Both the position numbers and the translations under genes were made by a program. Shown piece by piece: positions 12,934 through 13,281 of a stretch of 13,281 nucleotides of DNA. Position 1 is the stretch's first letter. Every line of letters begins with the position of its first letter. The stretch lies in contig JBKQHM010000706.1 of the NCBI GenBank assembly GCA_052148775.1, forward strand, positions 1 to 13,281, read 5' to 3'. Under the pieces are notes generated by a model. That model saw only the letters and a program-made list of their open reading frames with translations, was not told the origin of the DNA and ran no database searches. This stretch comes from CAVZRC01 sp052148775. GTDB taxonomy: Bacteria > Planctomycetota > Planctomycetia > Isosphaerales > Isosphaeraceae.

Positions 12934-13281
12934 GCCTCGACAGCAAGGCCGTATGGCTGGCCATCGGCTGGACGATGCTGCACTTCCTCTGGGTCGGCGG
13001 CCTGATCGGGATCGCGACCGCAGTGGCGCTGCGGATGCTCCGCGTCGCGTCGGCGGACGTCCGGTATGTGGCGGCTCTCGCCGGGCTGACTCTCCTGGCA
13101 CTGGCCCCCGCGGCGATCGGGTGGCGGATCGTCGGCGCGGGCGTGGCCGAGCGGCCGGATTGGCGGTTGGACGAGACGGCGTCGCCTCGGCCTTCCATGT
13201 CCTTCGCAGGTCAGGGTCAGGCCGGGACAGGGGGCGTCGTCGCGCGTGATAAGGGCCGCATACCCGACGATCGGGCAGTCC
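12930..13281 (+). CDS. M56-family (BlaR1-type) membrane peptidase, N-terminal part only
   Basis: The ATG at 12930 overlaps the repressor stop as ATGA, and the frame stays open for 117 codons to the window end. The visible part has the usual M56 beginning: a first helix with WTMLHFLWVGGLIGIATAVAL (about 14-34), the conserved phrase SADVRYVAALAGLTLLALAP (about 41-60) forming a second helix, then a Gly/Ser/Pro-rich soluble loop. The zinc protease motif HExxH expected in the next cytosolic segment lies outside the window, so catalysis cannot be judged. In this family ligand sensing at the outside face triggers cytosolic cleavage of the partner repressor. The gene is partial because of the window edge. 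Confidence 0.88.
   Translation, partial: MSLDSKAVWLAIGWTMLHFLWVGGLIGIATAVALRMLRVASADVRYVAALAGLTLLALAPAAIGWRIVGAGVAERPDWRLDETASPRPSMSFAGQGQAGTGGVVARDKGRIPDDRAV

Noticed and set aside
1..13281. tRNA, rRNA or riboswitch
   Set aside because: I saw no cloverleaf-like or rRNA-like segments on reading; a covariance-model scan would be needed to exclude a small RNA.

Overview
The window is GC-rich bacterial DNA with strong G/C bias at third codon positions. The gene families point to a planctomycete, most likely near the Isosphaeraceae. This rests on two BlaI-type repressors (one coupled to an M56/BlaR1-type membrane peptidase), a compact ECF sigma factor with a one-helix membrane partner, a Tat-exported class V aminotransferase, a YfhO-like polytopic membrane protein and several small proteins of unknown function. 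The taxonomic call is an inference from gene content; no rRNA or other marker gene is present.

Layout. 1-272 has no gene. It holds a 40-bp direct repeat and, in opposite orientation, a diverged 47-bp copy, so the segment could fold into a large imperfect hairpin. 273-1601 (-) is a Tat-exported PLP enzyme, divergent from a SAM methyltransferase at 1762-2541 (+). A run of small plus-strand genes follows: an antitoxin-like protein without a toxin (2636-2884), two small membrane proteins (2933-3313 and 3386-3667), a conserved unknown (3812-4561) and a phasin-like coiled-coil protein (4720-5046).

5047-6230 is a scar region on the minus strand. It holds what looks like the end of an open frame (5928-6083), an ATGA-coupled membrane-anchored or secreted protein whose tail is probably not native (5149-5931), a Q-loop fragment of an ABC-transporter ATPase in another frame (5181-5270), a fragment resembling the N-terminus of a planctomycete ECF sigma factor (5081-5182), and a 132-bp MITE-like element with 15-bp terminal inverted repeats and a perfect 27-bp internal hairpin (6086-6217).

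6230-9445 (-) carries, in transcription order, an ECF sigma factor overlapping its putative membrane anti-sigma partner, an exported protein of unknown function, and a BlaI repressor with no adjacent sensor. The BlaI gene is preceded by two CTAC/GTAG palindromes that coincide with a plausible promoter. 9601-11982 (+) is a large YfhO-family membrane protein, divergent from the sigma factor. 12015-12242 (-) is a small conserved-looking protein. From 12508 a BlaI repressor and an M56 peptidase overlap by ATGA, and the peptidase runs off the window.

The most interesting themes are decay and mobility (5.0-6.2 kb and 1-206) and regulation (two BlaI repressors, one sigma/anti-sigma pair and one sigma fragment). 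I did not find a convincing new defence or biosynthetic system.
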